Below, piece by piece: positions 18,174 to 28,006 of a stretch of 64,000 bases of DNA. The position numbers were made by a program, and so were the translations under genes. Source of the DNA: Cellulomonas terrae (lineage in GTDB: Bacteria > Actinomycetota > Actinomycetes > Actinomycetales > Cellulomonadaceae); the NCBI RefSeq assembly GCF_007990265.1, contig NZ_BJWH01000018.1, forward strand, positions 29,840-93,839. The letters are read 5' to 3'. The number at the start of each line of letters is the position of its first letter. Positions within the stretch are counted from its first letter, which is position 1. A model generated the notes under the pieces. The model was not told where the DNA came from, made no database searches, and worked only from the letters and a program-made list of their open reading frames with translations.

Positions 18174-19261
18174 GAGGCTTTCCCGGAGGTCTCGAGGGCG
18201 GGCTCCGGCTCCGGGGCCACAGGGTCGGCAGGCTCGGCGCGTCGTCGGCGGAAGAACCGACCGACCGTCGCCAGCCCGTTCGGCAGGAACGCGACGACGA
18301 GGATGAACAGCGCACCCTGGAAGTAGATCCAGAACGACGGGAACGACTCCGACAGGGACGTCTCCGCCCACGACACCCCGATCGCGCCGAGCACCGGCCC
18401 GAGGAGGGTGGCCCGCCCGCCGATCGCGACGCCGACGAGGAACGCGATGGACGGCACGACGCCCACGTCGGCCGGCGAGATGATCCCGACGACCGGCGTG
18501 AACAGCGCCCCGCCGATGGCCGCGAAGCAGGCGGCGACCGCGTAGGCGACGGTCTTGACGACGGCCGGGTCGTAGCCGAGGAACCGGACGCGGTTCTCCT
18601 GGTCGCGGACCGCGACCAGGAGCTCGCCGTAGCGCGAGCCCATGATCAGCCGCACGGTCAGGACCATGAGCAGCAGCACGCCCGCCGCGATGAAGTAGAG
18701 CATCCGCTTGTTCACGGGGTCCGACAGGGTGAACCCGAAGAACGACTGGAACCCGTTGAGCCCGTTGGTGCCGCCGGTGACCTTCTGCTGCCCGACGAGC
18801 AGGATGGCGAACGCGGCGGCGAGCGCCTGCGACAGGATCGCGAAGTACGCCCCCCGGACGCGTCGCTTGAACACCGCGAGGCCGAGCAGGGTGGCGACGA
18901 GGGCCGGCAGGACGAGGATCGCCAGGACCGTGACGACGGGGTCCCGGAACGGCTCCCACCAGCCGGGTACCGTGCCGTCGCCGTACAGGAGCATGAAGTC
19001 GGGCACCCCGCCGGGACCGGCGTCGGACAGCTTGAGGTGCATCGCCATGATGTAGCCGCCGAGGCCGAAGAACACGCCCTGCCCGAGCACGAGCATCCCG
19101 CCGCGCCCCCAGGCCAGCCCGATGCCGACCGCGACCATGGCGAGGCAGCAGAACTTGGCCAGCAGGTTGAGCCGGAAGTCCGACAGCAGCGCCGGCGCGA
19201 CACCGAACAGCAGCGCGGCGGCGATCGCGAGCCCGCCCCAGAACCGGACCCGGGGGCTCAT
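18170..19261 (-). CDS. urtC: urea ABC transporter permease UrtC
   Basis: A 363-residue LivM-type permease with about eight to ten membrane helices, typical glycine-rich helices such as GLAWGRGGMLVLGQG and the cytoplasmic segment contacting the ATPase near residues 230-260. Starts with ATG overlapping the urtB stop by 4 bases; the C-terminal tail (about 335-363) is charged and cytoplasmic. Forms the heterodimeric membrane channel with UrtB. Confidence 0.95.
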   Translation of the reverse strand: MSPRVRFWGGLAIAAALLFGVAPALLSDFRLNLLAKFCCLAMVAVGIGLAWGRGGMLVLGQGVFFGLGGYIMAMHLKLSDAGPGGVPDFMLLYGDGTVPGWWEPFRDPVVTVLAILVLPALVATLLGLAVFKRRVRGAYFAILSQALAAAFAILLVGQQKVTGGTNGLNGFQSFFGFTLSDPVNKRMLYFIAAGVLLLMVLTVRLIMGSRYGELLVAVRDQENRVRFLGYDPAVVKTVAYAVAACFAAIGGALFTPVVGIISPADVGVVPSIAFLVGVAIGGRATLLGPVLGAIGVSWAETSLSESFPSFWIYFQGALFILVVAFLPNGLATVGRFFRRRRAEPADPVAPEPEPALETSGKAS

Positions 19262-20142
19262 GCGAGGCTCCGGGTCCGCACCGAGACGAGACCCTGCGGC
19301 CTGACCTGCAGGAACGCGACGATCACGACGAACAGCAGCACCTTGGCGATGCTCGCCGTCGTCGAGTACTCGAAGCCCGCCTGGAGCAGCCCGAGCGCGA
19401 ACGCCGCGATCACCGCACCCTTGAGCTGCCCGATACCGCCGACGACCACGACGAGGAACGCGTCGACGATGTAGTTGGTGCCCAGCGTCGGACCGATCGA
19501 CCCGAGCAGGGTGAGGGCCACTCCCGCGACACCCGCCACGCCGGACCCGACGAAGAACGTCAGCCGGTCGGTGGCCCGCGTCGAGATGCCGGACGTCTCG
19601 GCGAGGTCGCGGTTCTGCACGGTGGCGCGGATGCGGCGGCCGAGCGGGGTGAGCTTGAGCAGGAGGGAGAGCGCCAGCACGCACAGGAGCGCGAGCGCGA
19701 GGATGAACAGCCGGGTCTTGGGGATGCCGACGCCGAGGATGTCCACCGCTCCGGACAACCAGGCGGGCGCGCGGACGTCCACGTTGGGGGCGCCGAACAC
19801 GTCGCGGGCCAGCTGCTGGAGCACGAGGGCGACGCCGAACGTCACCAGCAGCGTGTCCAGCGGCCGCTTGTACATGCGGGAGATGAGCGTGACCTCCAGG
19901 AGCAGGCCGAGCAGCCCGCCGACGAGGAACCCGATGACCAGCGAGACCAGCAGGGAGACGCCCGCGTCGGCGATGACGCCCTGCACCACGAACGCCGTGT
20001 AGGCGCCGGCCATCATGAACTCGCCGTGCGCCATGTTGATGACGCCCATCTGACCGAACGTCAGCGCCAGGCCGAGCGCCGCGAGCAGCAGCACCGACCC
20101 CAGGCTGAGGCCCGCGAAGAGCTGTGAGACGAGGGCGTCCAT
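19258..20142 (-). CDS. urtB: urea ABC transporter permease UrtB
   Basis: A 294-residue LivH-type permease with about eight membrane helices, containing the family segment TFGQMGVINMAHGEFMMAGAY near residues 28-48. Some UrtB proteins carry a long N-terminal extracytoplasmic extension; this one does not. It follows urtA after a 69-base gap that contains a strong stem-loop, so its mRNA may be less abundant than urtA mRNA. Confidence 0.95.
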   Translation of the reverse strand: MDALVSQLFAGLSLGSVLLLAALGLALTFGQMGVINMAHGEFMMAGAYTAFVVQGVIADAGVSLLVSLVIGFLVGGLLGLLLEVTLISRMYKRPLDTLLVTFGVALVLQQLARDVFGAPNVDVRAPAWLSGAVDILGVGIPKTRLFILALALLCVLALSLLLKLTPLGRRIRATVQNRDLAETSGISTRATDRLTFFVGSGVAGVAGVALTLLGSIGPTLGTNYIVDAFLVVVVGGIGQLKGAVIAAFALGLLQAGFEYSTTASIAKVLLFVVIVAFLQVRPQGLVSVRTRSLA

Positions 20143-20169
20143 CCGGCCCGTCCTTCCTGTGGAGAGGGA

Positions 20170-20205
20170 GGTGACCCGGCGCCTGCGAGCAGGCGCCGGG
20201 TCACC
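20170..20205 (-). terminator. intercistronic stem-loop between urtA and urtB
   Basis: A perfect 17-bp inverted repeat with only two bases between the arms. No U-run follows on the minus strand, so it is more likely an attenuator or a 3' stabiliser that raises binding-protein mRNA over permease mRNA than a full terminator. Confidence 0.65.
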
Positions 20206-20211
20206 AGCGGG

Positions 20212-21471
20212 TCAGGACAGGCCCTCGGCCCAGTCGTAGCCCTCGAGGAACGGGTCCGGCTCGATGGGACCGTCCGACGACCACTCGGTGTAGATGAGCC
20301 CGTCGGGGCCGATCTTGCCGATGAGCGCGGTCTTCGCGATGTGGTGGTTGTCGCCGTTCACGGTGACGGTGCCCTCGGGCGCCTCGAACGTGACGCCGTC
20401 CGCCGCCTCCTGGATGGCCGCGACCTCGAACGACTCGGCCTTCTCGACCATGCCCTTCCAGAGGTAGAGCGACGTGTAGGCCGCCTCCATCGGGTCGGAG
20501 GTCACCCGGTCCTCGCCGAACTTGGCCTTGAAGGCCGCGACGAACGTCTCGTTCTCGGGGCTCTCGACCGTCTGGTAGTAGTTCCAGGCGGTGAGCTGGC
20601 CGACGATGTTGTCGATGCCGATGCCACCGACCTCCTCCTCCGCGATGGAGACGGAGACGACGGGGAGCGTCTCGGCGGCCAGACCGACGTTCTTGTACTC
20701 CTTGAAGAACGCGACGTTGGAGTCACCGTTGAGGGTGTTGAACACCGCGTCCGCGCCCGAGCCCTTGAGCTTGTTCACGATCGTCGCGAAGTCCGTGTGG
20801 CCCAGCGGCGCGTACTCCTCGCCGACGATCTCGACGTCGTTGGCGCCGGCCCAGGCGACGATCTCCTTGTTGGCCGTGCGCGGGAAGACGTAGTCGGAGC
20901 CGACGAGGAAGATCTTCGACTTGCCCTGCTCCTTGAGGTACTCCATGCCGGGCAGGATCTGCTGGTTGGTCGTCGCACCCGTGTAGAAGATGTTCGGCGA
21001 CGCCTCCAGGCCCTCGTACTGGACCGGGTAGAACAGCAGCGAGTCCTTGGCCTCGAAGACGGGGAGCATGGCCTTGCGCGACGAGGACGTCCAGCCGCCG
21101 AACACCGCGGCGACGCAGTCGGACGAGATGAGCTTCTCGGCCTTCTCCGCGAACACGCTGGGCTCGGAGGCGCCGTCCTCCGCGACGATCTCGAGCTGCT
21201 TGCCCAGGACCCCGCCGTCGGCGTTGATCTCCTCGGCGGCCAGGTCGAGGGAGTCCCGGACCGTCTGCTCGGAGATGGCCATGGTGCCGGACAGCGAGTT
21301 GAGGAAGCCGATCTTGACGGTGTCGCCGGACGTGTCGACGCACGAGGCCGACGCTGCCGTGCCGGCGTCCGCCGGGTCGTCGGAGGTGCGGGCGCCACAT
21401 CCCGCGACACCGAGGGCGACGGCCAGGGCGGCCGCCGGGAGGGCGAGAGCGCGCGTACTGAATCTGGTCAA
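20212..21471 (-). CDS. urtA: urea ABC transporter substrate-binding lipoprotein UrtA
   Basis: A 419-residue periplasmic-binding-type lipoprotein. The signal peptide ends in the lipobox VAGC with lipidated Cys25, followed by a Ser/Asp linker and a type-I binding fold (from about VKIGFLNSLSGTMA). Length and the urtBCDE neighbours identify it as UrtA. The likely start is TTG at 21471; an AAAGG site lies 8 bases upstream, and no ATG or GTG gives a sensible signal peptide. Longer open frames upstream run into the operator region. Confidence 0.93.
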   Translation of the reverse strand: MTRFSTRALALPAAALAVALGVAGCGARTSDDPADAGTAASASCVDTSGDTVKIGFLNSLSGTMAISEQTVRDSLDLAAEEINADGGVLGKQLEIVAEDGASEPSVFAEKAEKLISSDCVAAVFGGWTSSSRKAMLPVFEAKDSLLFYPVQYEGLEASPNIFYTGATTNQQILPGMEYLKEQGKSKIFLVGSDYVFPRTANKEIVAWAGANDVEIVGEEYAPLGHTDFATIVNKLKGSGADAVFNTLNGDSNVAFFKEYKNVGLAAETLPVVSVSIAEEEVGGIGIDNIVGQLTAWNYYQTVESPENETFVAAFKAKFGEDRVTSDPMEAAYTSLYLWKGMVEKAESFEVAAIQEAADGVTFEAPEGTVTVNGDNHHIAKTALIGKIGPDGLIYTEWSSDGPIEPDPFLEGYDWAEGLS

Positions 21472-21557
21472 CGGAGAGGCCTTTCGCTGGGGACGAGCTG
21501 TGGGGCGGATCCGGACAGGGGCCGGGAAAGCGAACGACACCGCGCTGTGTCCCGCGC

Positions 21558-21563
21558 TGTATA
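21558..21563 (-). promoter_or_regulatory. -10 box of the urt operon
   Basis: TATACA inside GTATAC, matching the uca promoter. The start codon lies about 87 bases downstream. No good -35 box. Confidence 0.6.
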
Positions 21564-21602
21564 CATCCCTGTGCCCATGGGTGATGAACCTAGGGACGGG
21601 GT

Positions 21603-21663
21603 GTTTCGGGCAACGACCGGTCCGCGTAAACGGTCTGTTTCGGGCCGGTCCCGGTTGCGTCAC
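21603..21663. promoter_or_regulatory. GlnR-like operator between urtA and alaA
   Basis: On the minus strand GTGAC, GGGAC, GAAAC and TTTAC follow at exact 11-base steps (21663 down to 21626), and a further GAAAC lies at 21603-21607, one base out of phase. It shares CCGTTTACGCG with the uca operator. It ends 21 bases before the alaA start, so it may influence both genes. Confidence 0.65.
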
Positions 21664-21672
21664 AGCGGCGGA

Positions 21673-21678
21673 TACCCT
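21673..21678 (+). promoter_or_regulatory. leaderless -10 box (alaA)
   Basis: TACCCT, 6 bases before the ATG at 21685. Confidence 0.65.
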
Positions 21679-21684
21679 CGACAG

Positions 21685-22911
21685 ATGCCGCAGCACCGTC
21701 CCCTCGACCAGTCGTCGAAGCTCAAGAACGTGCTCTACGAGATCCGCGGGTCCGCCCTGGACGAGGTCGTCCGCCTGGAGGCCGAGGGCCACACGATCCT
21801 GCGGCTCAACACCGGCAACCCCGCGGCGTTCGGGTTCGAGGCGCCCCACCAGATCGTCCGCGACGTCATCGCCGCGATCCCGCACGCGCACGGGTACACC
21901 GACTCCCGCGGGATCCTGAGCGCCCGTCGCGCGGTGGTCACGCGGTACGAGACGGAGCCCGGCTTCCCCGAGATCGACGTCGACGACGTCTACCTGGGCA
22001 ACGGCGTCTCGGAACTCATCACCATGGTCATGCAGGCGCTCCTCGACGAGGGCGACGAGGTGCTCATCCCGTCGCCGGACTACCCGCTCTGGACCGCGAT
22101 GACGTCCCTGTCCGACGGCGTCCCGGTGCACTACCGCTGCGACGAGGCCGCGGGCTGGGAGCCCGACCTGGAGCACCTCCGCTCGCTCGTGACCCCCCGC
22201 ACCAAGGCGATCGTCGTCATCAACCCGAACAACCCCACCGGCGCGGTCTACTCACGCACCGTCCTGGAGGGCATCGCCGCGATCGCCCGCGAGCACAGCC
22301 TCCTGCTGCTCGCCGACGAGATCTACGACCGCATCCTGTTCGACGGCGCGCAGCACATCCCTCTCGCCTCCGTCGCGCCGGACCTGCTGTGCCTGACGTT
22401 CAACGGCCTGTCCAAGACGTACCGCGTGGCCGGCTACCGGTCGGGGTGGATGGTCGTCACCGGCCCCCGCGAGCACGCGACCGGGTTCCTCGAGGGCATC
22501 ACCCTGCTCGCGTCGACCCGCCTGTGCCCCAACGTCCCGGCCCAGCACGCGGTCCAGGCCGCCCTCGGCGGCATCCAGAGCATCGAGGCGCTGATCGCCC
22601 CCGGCGGTCGGCTGCACGAGCAGCGCGACGTCGCCTACCGCGGGCTGACCTCGATCCCCGGCGTGGACTGCGTCCGCCCCGACGGCGCCCTCTACCTGTT
22701 CCCCCGGCTCGACCCGGAGGTGCACGAGATCCGCGACGACGCCCGCCTCGTCTACGACCTGCTGGTCAGCGAGCACATCCTGCTCGTCCAGGGCACGGGC
22801 TTCAACTGGCCGAAGCCGGACCACCTGCGCATCGTCACGCTCCCGGAGGCACGGGTCCTGGCGGAAGCGGTGGAACGCATGGGCAACTTCCTGTCGAGCT
22901 ACCGCCAGTAG
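21685..22911 (+). CDS. alaA: PLP-dependent alanine-type aminotransferase
   Basis: A 408-residue class-I/II aminotransferase. The N-terminal SSKLKNVLYEIRGSAL stretch closely resembles E. coli AlaA, which moves amino groups between glutamate and pyruvate. The NPNNPTGAVY loop and the PLP-binding Lys in GLSKTYRVAGYRSGW are intact. The ATG at 21685 is set by a leaderless -10 box; the open frame extends much further upstream without support. It is divergent from urtA and shares its operator region, which fits a nitrogen-metabolism role. Confidence 0.9.
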   Translation: MPQHRPLDQSSKLKNVLYEIRGSALDEVVRLEAEGHTILRLNTGNPAAFGFEAPHQIVRDVIAAIPHAHGYTDSRGILSARRAVVTRYETEPGFPEIDVDDVYLGNGVSELITMVMQALLDEGDEVLIPSPDYPLWTAMTSLSDGVPVHYRCDEAAGWEPDLEHLRSLVTPRTKAIVVINPNNPTGAVYSRTVLEGIAAIAREHSLLLLADEIYDRILFDGAQHIPLASVAPDLLCLTFNGLSKTYRVAGYRSGWMVVTGPREHATGFLEGITLLASTRLCPNVPAQHAVQAALGGIQSIEALIAPGGRLHEQRDVAYRGLTSIPGVDCVRPDGALYLFPRLDPEVHEIRDDARLVYDLLVSEHILLVQGTGFNWPKPDHLRIVTLPEARVLAEAVERMGNFLSSYRQ

Positions 22912-22940
22912 CCCGACCGCCGGTCGAGGGCGGCAGCTCG

Positions 22941-22976
22941 CGACGAGAGCGGCAGTCGGAGCTCACGCTCTCGTCG
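22941..22976 (+). terminator. inverted repeat after alaA
   Basis: CGACGAGAGCG and its exact reverse complement CGCTCTCGTCG are separated by 14 bases, 30 bases after the alaA stop. No T-run follows. Probably an alaA terminator. Confidence 0.5.
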
Positions 22977-23020
22977 GAAAGTGCCGACCTCGCGAGCAGC
23001 GGGGCGGCCGGGGACAGCGA

Positions 23021-23052
23021 ACGGGCCGGTCACCCGAAGGTGACCGGCCCGT
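23021..23052 (-). terminator. groEL terminator hairpin (UUCG loop)
   Basis: A perfect 14-bp stem whose loop reads UUCG in the groEL transcript, 20 bases after the groEL stop. It could also act on alaA transcripts from the other side. Confidence 0.8.
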
Positions 23053-23072
23053 CCGTGTGGTTCAGCGCGGGA

Positions 23073-24758
<1,686 letters not shown>

Positions 24759-24813
24759 TCACCCGCGGTCTTGTCCCGCGTGCGACGGCCCTCACCGGAC
24801 GGCCGTGGTGGTT

Positions 24814-24840
24814 CTGTCACTCTCCACCGGAGAGTGCTAA
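24814..24840 (-). promoter_or_regulatory. CIRCE operator 2 (HrcA site)
   Basis: Inverted repeat with 9-base spacer: one arm is the consensus GAGTGCTAA, the other is degenerate (CTGTCACTC). It is nearer to groEL and 8 bases from CIRCE 1. Confidence 0.8.
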
Positions 24841-24848
24841 GTCAATGG

Positions 24849-24875
24849 TTAGCACTCGACCCCCGAGAGTGCAAG
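24849..24875 (-). promoter_or_regulatory. CIRCE operator 1 (HrcA site)
   Basis: TTAGCACTC-n9-GAGTGCAAG, near-perfect. A possible promoter on the minus strand, TTGCAC-n17-TAACCA, overlaps this dyad, so HrcA would block transcription directly. Confidence 0.88.
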
Positions 24876-24973
24876 CAGCGTTCGCCCAGAGCGCGTGCCC
24901 GCGGGCCCGGGTCCGAGCACGTCGGAGGCCCTCCTGCGCAGGTGATCGGGCCCGGGCCGGGGTGCGGCCCCAC

Positions 24974-24979
24974 TATCGT
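24974..24979 (+). promoter_or_regulatory. leaderless -10 box (GH15-like gene)
   Basis: TATCGT, 6 bases before the GTG at 24986. Confidence 0.6.
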
Positions 24980-24985
24980 GCGCGT

Positions 24986-26476
24986 GTGCGCGATCACGAC
25001 GAGGACGTCGAGAGCCACGGCAGGCACGCCGCGGCCGTGGTCCCGCGCGCGCACCGACGCAGCCCCGCGCACCGCCGCCGCCGGACGGGCGGGCTCGTCG
25101 CCACCGCGTTCGTGGCGGCCGGGACGACGCTGCTCGTCGTGACCGCACCGGCGGGGGCGCTGGCGACCGACACCCTGTCCGCGACGGTCGTCGTCCCGGA
25201 GCCGTCCGCCGCCGAGTACGCGACCATCCCGCTGTACCTCGAAGGCCTCACCACCCTGCCCGGCGGCCGGCGGGTCCCGCTCGCGGTCGGCACCGACGCC
25301 ACGTTCCTGACCGGCACGCACGTCCTCGACCCGGCGGCAGCCAGGCTCGCGCGCGACGTCGCCGGGGCGGCCACGGACGAGCACGGCGCGACCGTGAGCG
25401 CCGCCGCGTCCGTGGCCGAACGGCAGCGCGCGTGGCTCGCCACCGGCACGGTCCCCGGCACCGGCGGACCGTACGAGGACATGGCGCGCGCCGCGCTGCT
25501 CGACCTGCACGCGCTCCAGCTCCCCGACGGCGCCGCGGTGGCGGCCTGGTCGGAGAAGTGGAGATACGTGTGGCCGCGTGACGCGTCGTTCGTCGCCGTC
25601 GCCCTCGCGCGCACCGGGCACGTCGACGACGCCCTCGAGATCCTCGGCTTCCTCGACCGGGTCCAGTCCCCCGACGGCTCCTTCCAGGCGCGGTACCTGC
25701 CCGACGGCTCCGGGCCGCCGGACGACCGCGGCGTGCAGACCGACGGCACGGGCTGGGTGATGTGGGCGTCCGGGCTCGTCCTCGCCGAGATCACCGACCC
25801 CTCGCAGCGCGCGGACGCGGCGGCGGAGCTCCTGCCGCTGGTGCAGAGGTCCGCGCGGCACGCGATCTCGCTCGTCGCGCACGACGGGCTGCCCCCGGCG
25901 TCGCCCGACTACTGGGAGGTGCCGGAGGACACGCTGACGCTGGGCACGGTCGCACCCCTGGTCGCCGGGCTGCAGCAGGCGGCGGTCGTCCTGGAGCTCG
26001 CCGACGACGACGCCCTGGCGCGGTCGGCGTTCGACGCCTCGATCCGGTCCAAGGTCGCCGTGATCCGCGGGTTCGGCGCCACCGGGTTCGCGCGGCACCT
26101 CGACGGGGGTCACGCCGACGCCGCCAGCGCGTTCCTGCTCCCGCCGTTCCTGACCAGCGCCGTCCCCGGCGTGGAGAAGGCGTGGCGGGCGTCGGCGACG
26201 GCCATGGTGCGGCCGGCGAACGGGCTCGCCCCCGGTGCCGGTTGGCGCGACGACGGCGTCTCGTGGACGCCGCAGACCTCGCTCTACGCGTGGGTGGCCG
26301 CCGAGAACGGCGACACCGAGCTCGCCGACGGGTGGCTCGCGTTCCTCGACACGCACCGCACCCCGTCGGGGTCGCTGCCGGAGAAGGTCCTCGCCGACGG
26401 ATCGCCGGCCGCCGTGGCGCCGCTCGGCTGGAGCGCAGCGTGCGTGCTGCTCGCGCTCGACGCGCTGGAGCCGTGA
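24986..26476 (+). CDS. secreted or membrane-tethered GH15-like (glucoamylase-type) protein
   Basis: A 496-residue protein with an Arg/His-rich cytoplasmic start, one hydrophobic segment (about 36-60, ending APAGALA) that serves as signal peptide or anchor, and an (alpha/alpha)6-barrel-like domain. The block KWRYVWPRDASF is typical of GH15; candidate catalytic acids are Glu in SPDYWEVPED and Glu in LPEKV near the C-terminus. Substrate is unknown: alpha-glucans are possible, but the chain is shorter than cytoplasmic bacterial GH15 enzymes. The GTG at 24986 is favoured by the leaderless -10 box over longer in-frame starts. Confidence 0.8.
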   Translation: MRDHDEDVESHGRHAAAVVPRAHRRSPAHRRRRTGGLVATAFVAAGTTLLVVTAPAGALATDTLSATVVVPEPSAAEYATIPLYLEGLTTLPGGRRVPLAVGTDATFLTGTHVLDPAAARLARDVAGAATDEHGATVSAAASVAERQRAWLATGTVPGTGGPYEDMARAALLDLHALQLPDGAAVAAWSEKWRYVWPRDASFVAVALARTGHVDDALEILGFLDRVQSPDGSFQARYLPDGSGPPDDRGVQTDGTGWVMWASGLVLAEITDPSQRADAAAELLPLVQRSARHAISLVAHDGLPPASPDYWEVPEDTLTLGTVAPLVAGLQQAAVVLELADDDALARSAFDASIRSKVAVIRGFGATGFARHLDGGHADAASAFLLPPFLTSAVPGVEKAWRASATAMVRPANGLAPGAGWRDDGVSWTPQTSLYAWVAAENGDTELADGWLAFLDTHRTPSGSLPEKVLADGSPAAVAPLGWSAACVLLALDALEP

Positions 26477-26484
26477 CACGCCGA

Positions 26485-26516
26485 CGGGCCGCGCACCTCG
26501 GGAGGTGCACGGCCCG
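26485..26516. terminator. bidirectional hairpin terminator
   Basis: A stem of 7+6 bp with one mismatch and a 4-base loop lies between the convergent GH15-like gene and the cold-shock gene. Confidence 0.7.
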
Positions 26517-26527
26517 CACGGACGAGG

Positions 26528-26731
26528 TCAGAGGGCGCGGACCTGCTCGGCCTGCGGCCCCTTGGTGCCCTGACCGATCTCGAACTCGACGTCCTGGCCT
26601 TCGTCGAGGGACCGGTAGCCGTCCGACTGGATGGCGCTGAAATGCACGAAGAGGTCCTGGCCTCCCCCGACCGGGGTGATGAAGCCGTACCCCTTCTCCG
26701 CGTTGAACCACTTCACGATGCCCTGAGCCAT
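26528..26731 (-). CDS. cold-shock domain protein
   Basis: A 67-residue single cold-shock domain. RNP1 KGYGFITP and RNP2 LFVHFSAI are intact; it binds single-stranded nucleic acid as an RNA chaperone. The ATG at 26731 ([10 protein letters not shown]) is chosen over one two codons upstream because it carries the canonical N-terminus and has AGGAG 6 bases before it. Confidence 0.95.
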   Translation of the reverse strand: MAQGIVKWFNAEKGYGFITPVGGGQDLFVHFSAIQSDGYRSLDEGQDVEFEIGQGTKGPQAEQVRAL

Positions 26732-26784
26732 GCGCACTCCTCGACGTCCGGTGCCGAGCGCTCCGCCGGCGCCCGGTGCGCGAG

Positions 26785-26790
26785 AGCCTA
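26785..26790 (-). promoter_or_regulatory. -10 box of the cold-shock gene
   Basis: TAGGCT on the minus strand gives a leader of roughly 45 bases. Confidence 0.5.
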
Positions 26791-26831
26791 GTGTCCGCGT
26801 TCGGGCTCCGACCAGGGCCGATAGGGGTCCG

Positions 26832-27425
26832 TCAGGCCTCGGGATCGCTGACCAGGAGCACCGTGATCCCGGGCTCGTCGGCGGCCTGCAGGGTGACCGT
26901 GGTCAGGCCGAGGGTCTGCGCGACGAGGTCCGCGGTGGGCTTGAGATCCTCCGACGTGTAGAACACGGTCGACACGTCCTCGGTCGGGTCCGCGTTGCCC
27001 GTGTCGACGCTCGTGAAGCCCGCAGCCGTGAGCTTCTCCGCCTGGGCGGCGGCGAGGCCACCGATGCTCGCCGCGTTGAGCACCATGACCGGCGTCTCCA
27101 TCACGGGGGCCGGCGCGGCGGGCTCCTCCTCGACGGGCGTCGTCTCCGTGTCCGTCGGGGCCTCGCCCTCGGTCTCGGTGTCGGTCGGCGCCTCGTCCTC
27201 CGCGTCCGGCGAGCTCGACGTGCCCGGGAGGGACGGGAGGTTGCCGTCCTGTGCCGCGAGGTTCACCAGAGTGAACGCGAGGACCGGGAGCAGGGCCAGG
27301 ACGACCAGGAACTTCCACCACCGGCTCCACACCGACCGGGGTGCGCGATGCACCCCGCGGGGGACGTCGGGGTTCGACGGGACGTCGAACTCGTCCTCGG
27401 GGTAGGAGTACTCCGCCTTGCTCAC
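26832..27425 (-). CDS. LytR_C-domain membrane-anchored protein
   Basis: A 197-residue protein: acidic cytoplasmic start, one membrane helix (about 38-57), a Thr/Glu/Pro-rich extracytoplasmic linker (about 70-105), then a LytR C-terminal domain beginning [14 protein letters not shown]. The domain occurs at the end of LytR-CpsA-Psr ligases and as stand-alone cell-wall proteins; the role is unknown. GTG start with leaderless -10 box. Confidence 0.87.
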   Translation of the reverse strand: MSKAEYSYPEDEFDVPSNPDVPRGVHRAPRSVWSRWWKFLVVLALLPVLAFTLVNLAAQDGNLPSLPGTSSSPDAEDEAPTDTETEGEAPTDTETTPVEEEPAAPAPVMETPVMVLNAASIGGLAAAQAEKLTAAGFTSVDTGNADPTEDVSTVFYTSEDLKPTADLVAQTLGLTTVTLQAADEPGITVLLVSDPEA

Positions 27426-27432
27426 GCCGGAC

Positions 27433-27438
27433 AGGCTA
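27433..27438 (-). promoter_or_regulatory. leaderless -10 box (LytR_C gene)
   Basis: TAGCCT on the minus strand, 7 bases before the GTG at 27425. Confidence 0.6.
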
Positions 27439-27533
27439 ACGGCTCAGGTCGTGCGGACGGGTCCACCTGAGGCACGACGTGTGCCGTGTCACGTGCGGAG
27501 ACGCGTCTCGGGGACCACCCACACCGGGGCGGA

Positions 27534-27839
27534 TCAGGCGTCCCCGAGCCGGCGGGCCGTGCGTGCGCGCTGCCGGGAGGAACGCATCCGGCGCAGCCGC
27601 TTGATGAGCATCGGGTCGTGGGCGAGGGCAGCCGGGTCGTCGATGAGGGCGTTGAGCACCTGGTAGTACCGCGTGGCCGACATGTCGAACAGCTCGCGGA
27701 TGGCCGACTCCTTGGCGCCCGCGTACTTCCACCACTGCCGCTCGAACGCCAGGACCTGCTCGTCGCGCTCGGACAGACCGGTGGAGGAGGAGCCCTGGGT
27801 GTGCTCGAGCGATCCGATGGCGATCGTCGCGGCGTCCAT
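27534..27839 (-). CDS. DUF3263 protein
   Basis: A 101-residue helical protein matching DUF3263: [23 protein letters not shown] followed by the segment [18 protein letters not shown] that looks like a helix-turn-helix, and a basic C-terminal tail. This suggests a small DNA-binding regulator found across actinobacteria. ATG at 27839 with AGGAGG upstream; a longer frame has no ribosome site. Confidence 0.87.
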   Translation of the reverse strand: MDAATIAIGSLEHTQGSSSTGLSERDEQVLAFERQWWKYAGAKESAIRELFDMSATRYYQVLNALIDDPAALAHDPMLIKRLRRMRSSRQRARTARRLGDA

Positions 27840-27905
27840 GCGTTCCTCCTGTGCTCTCGTCCCCTGCAGAACAGCCGCGGCGGTGGACTGCCGACGACCT
27901 CGGTC

Positions 27906-27911
27906 ATCGTA
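27906..27911 (-). promoter_or_regulatory. -10 box of the DUF3263 gene
   Basis: TACGAT on the minus strand; the 18-bp palindrome sits just upstream at the -35 position. Confidence 0.5.
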
Positions 27912-27918
27912 CGACCGT

Positions 27919-27936
27919 AATGACACGCGTGTCATT
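27919..27936. promoter_or_regulatory. perfect 18-bp palindrome, candidate operator
   Basis: Half-site AATGACACG, with no spacer, in the divergent region between the DUF3263 gene and ung. It covers the -35 region of the DUF3263 promoter. The binding protein is unknown to me. Confidence 0.6.
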
Positions 27937-27993
27937 CCGCCCGGCGCGTCGTCCCCCGTGTGCCGCACCGGGCGCGTCGGACGCGCCGGTCGG

Positions 27994-27999
27994 TACCCT
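27994..27999 (+). promoter_or_regulatory. leaderless -10 box (ung)
   Basis: TACCCT, 7 bases before the GTG at 28007. Confidence 0.65.
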
Positions 28000-28006
28000 C
28001 ACCGGC

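Noticed and set aside
22941..23052. CRISPR-like or repeat array between alaA and groEL
   Set aside because: There are only two unrelated inverted repeats, each consistent with a terminator; no regular spacing or direct repeats.
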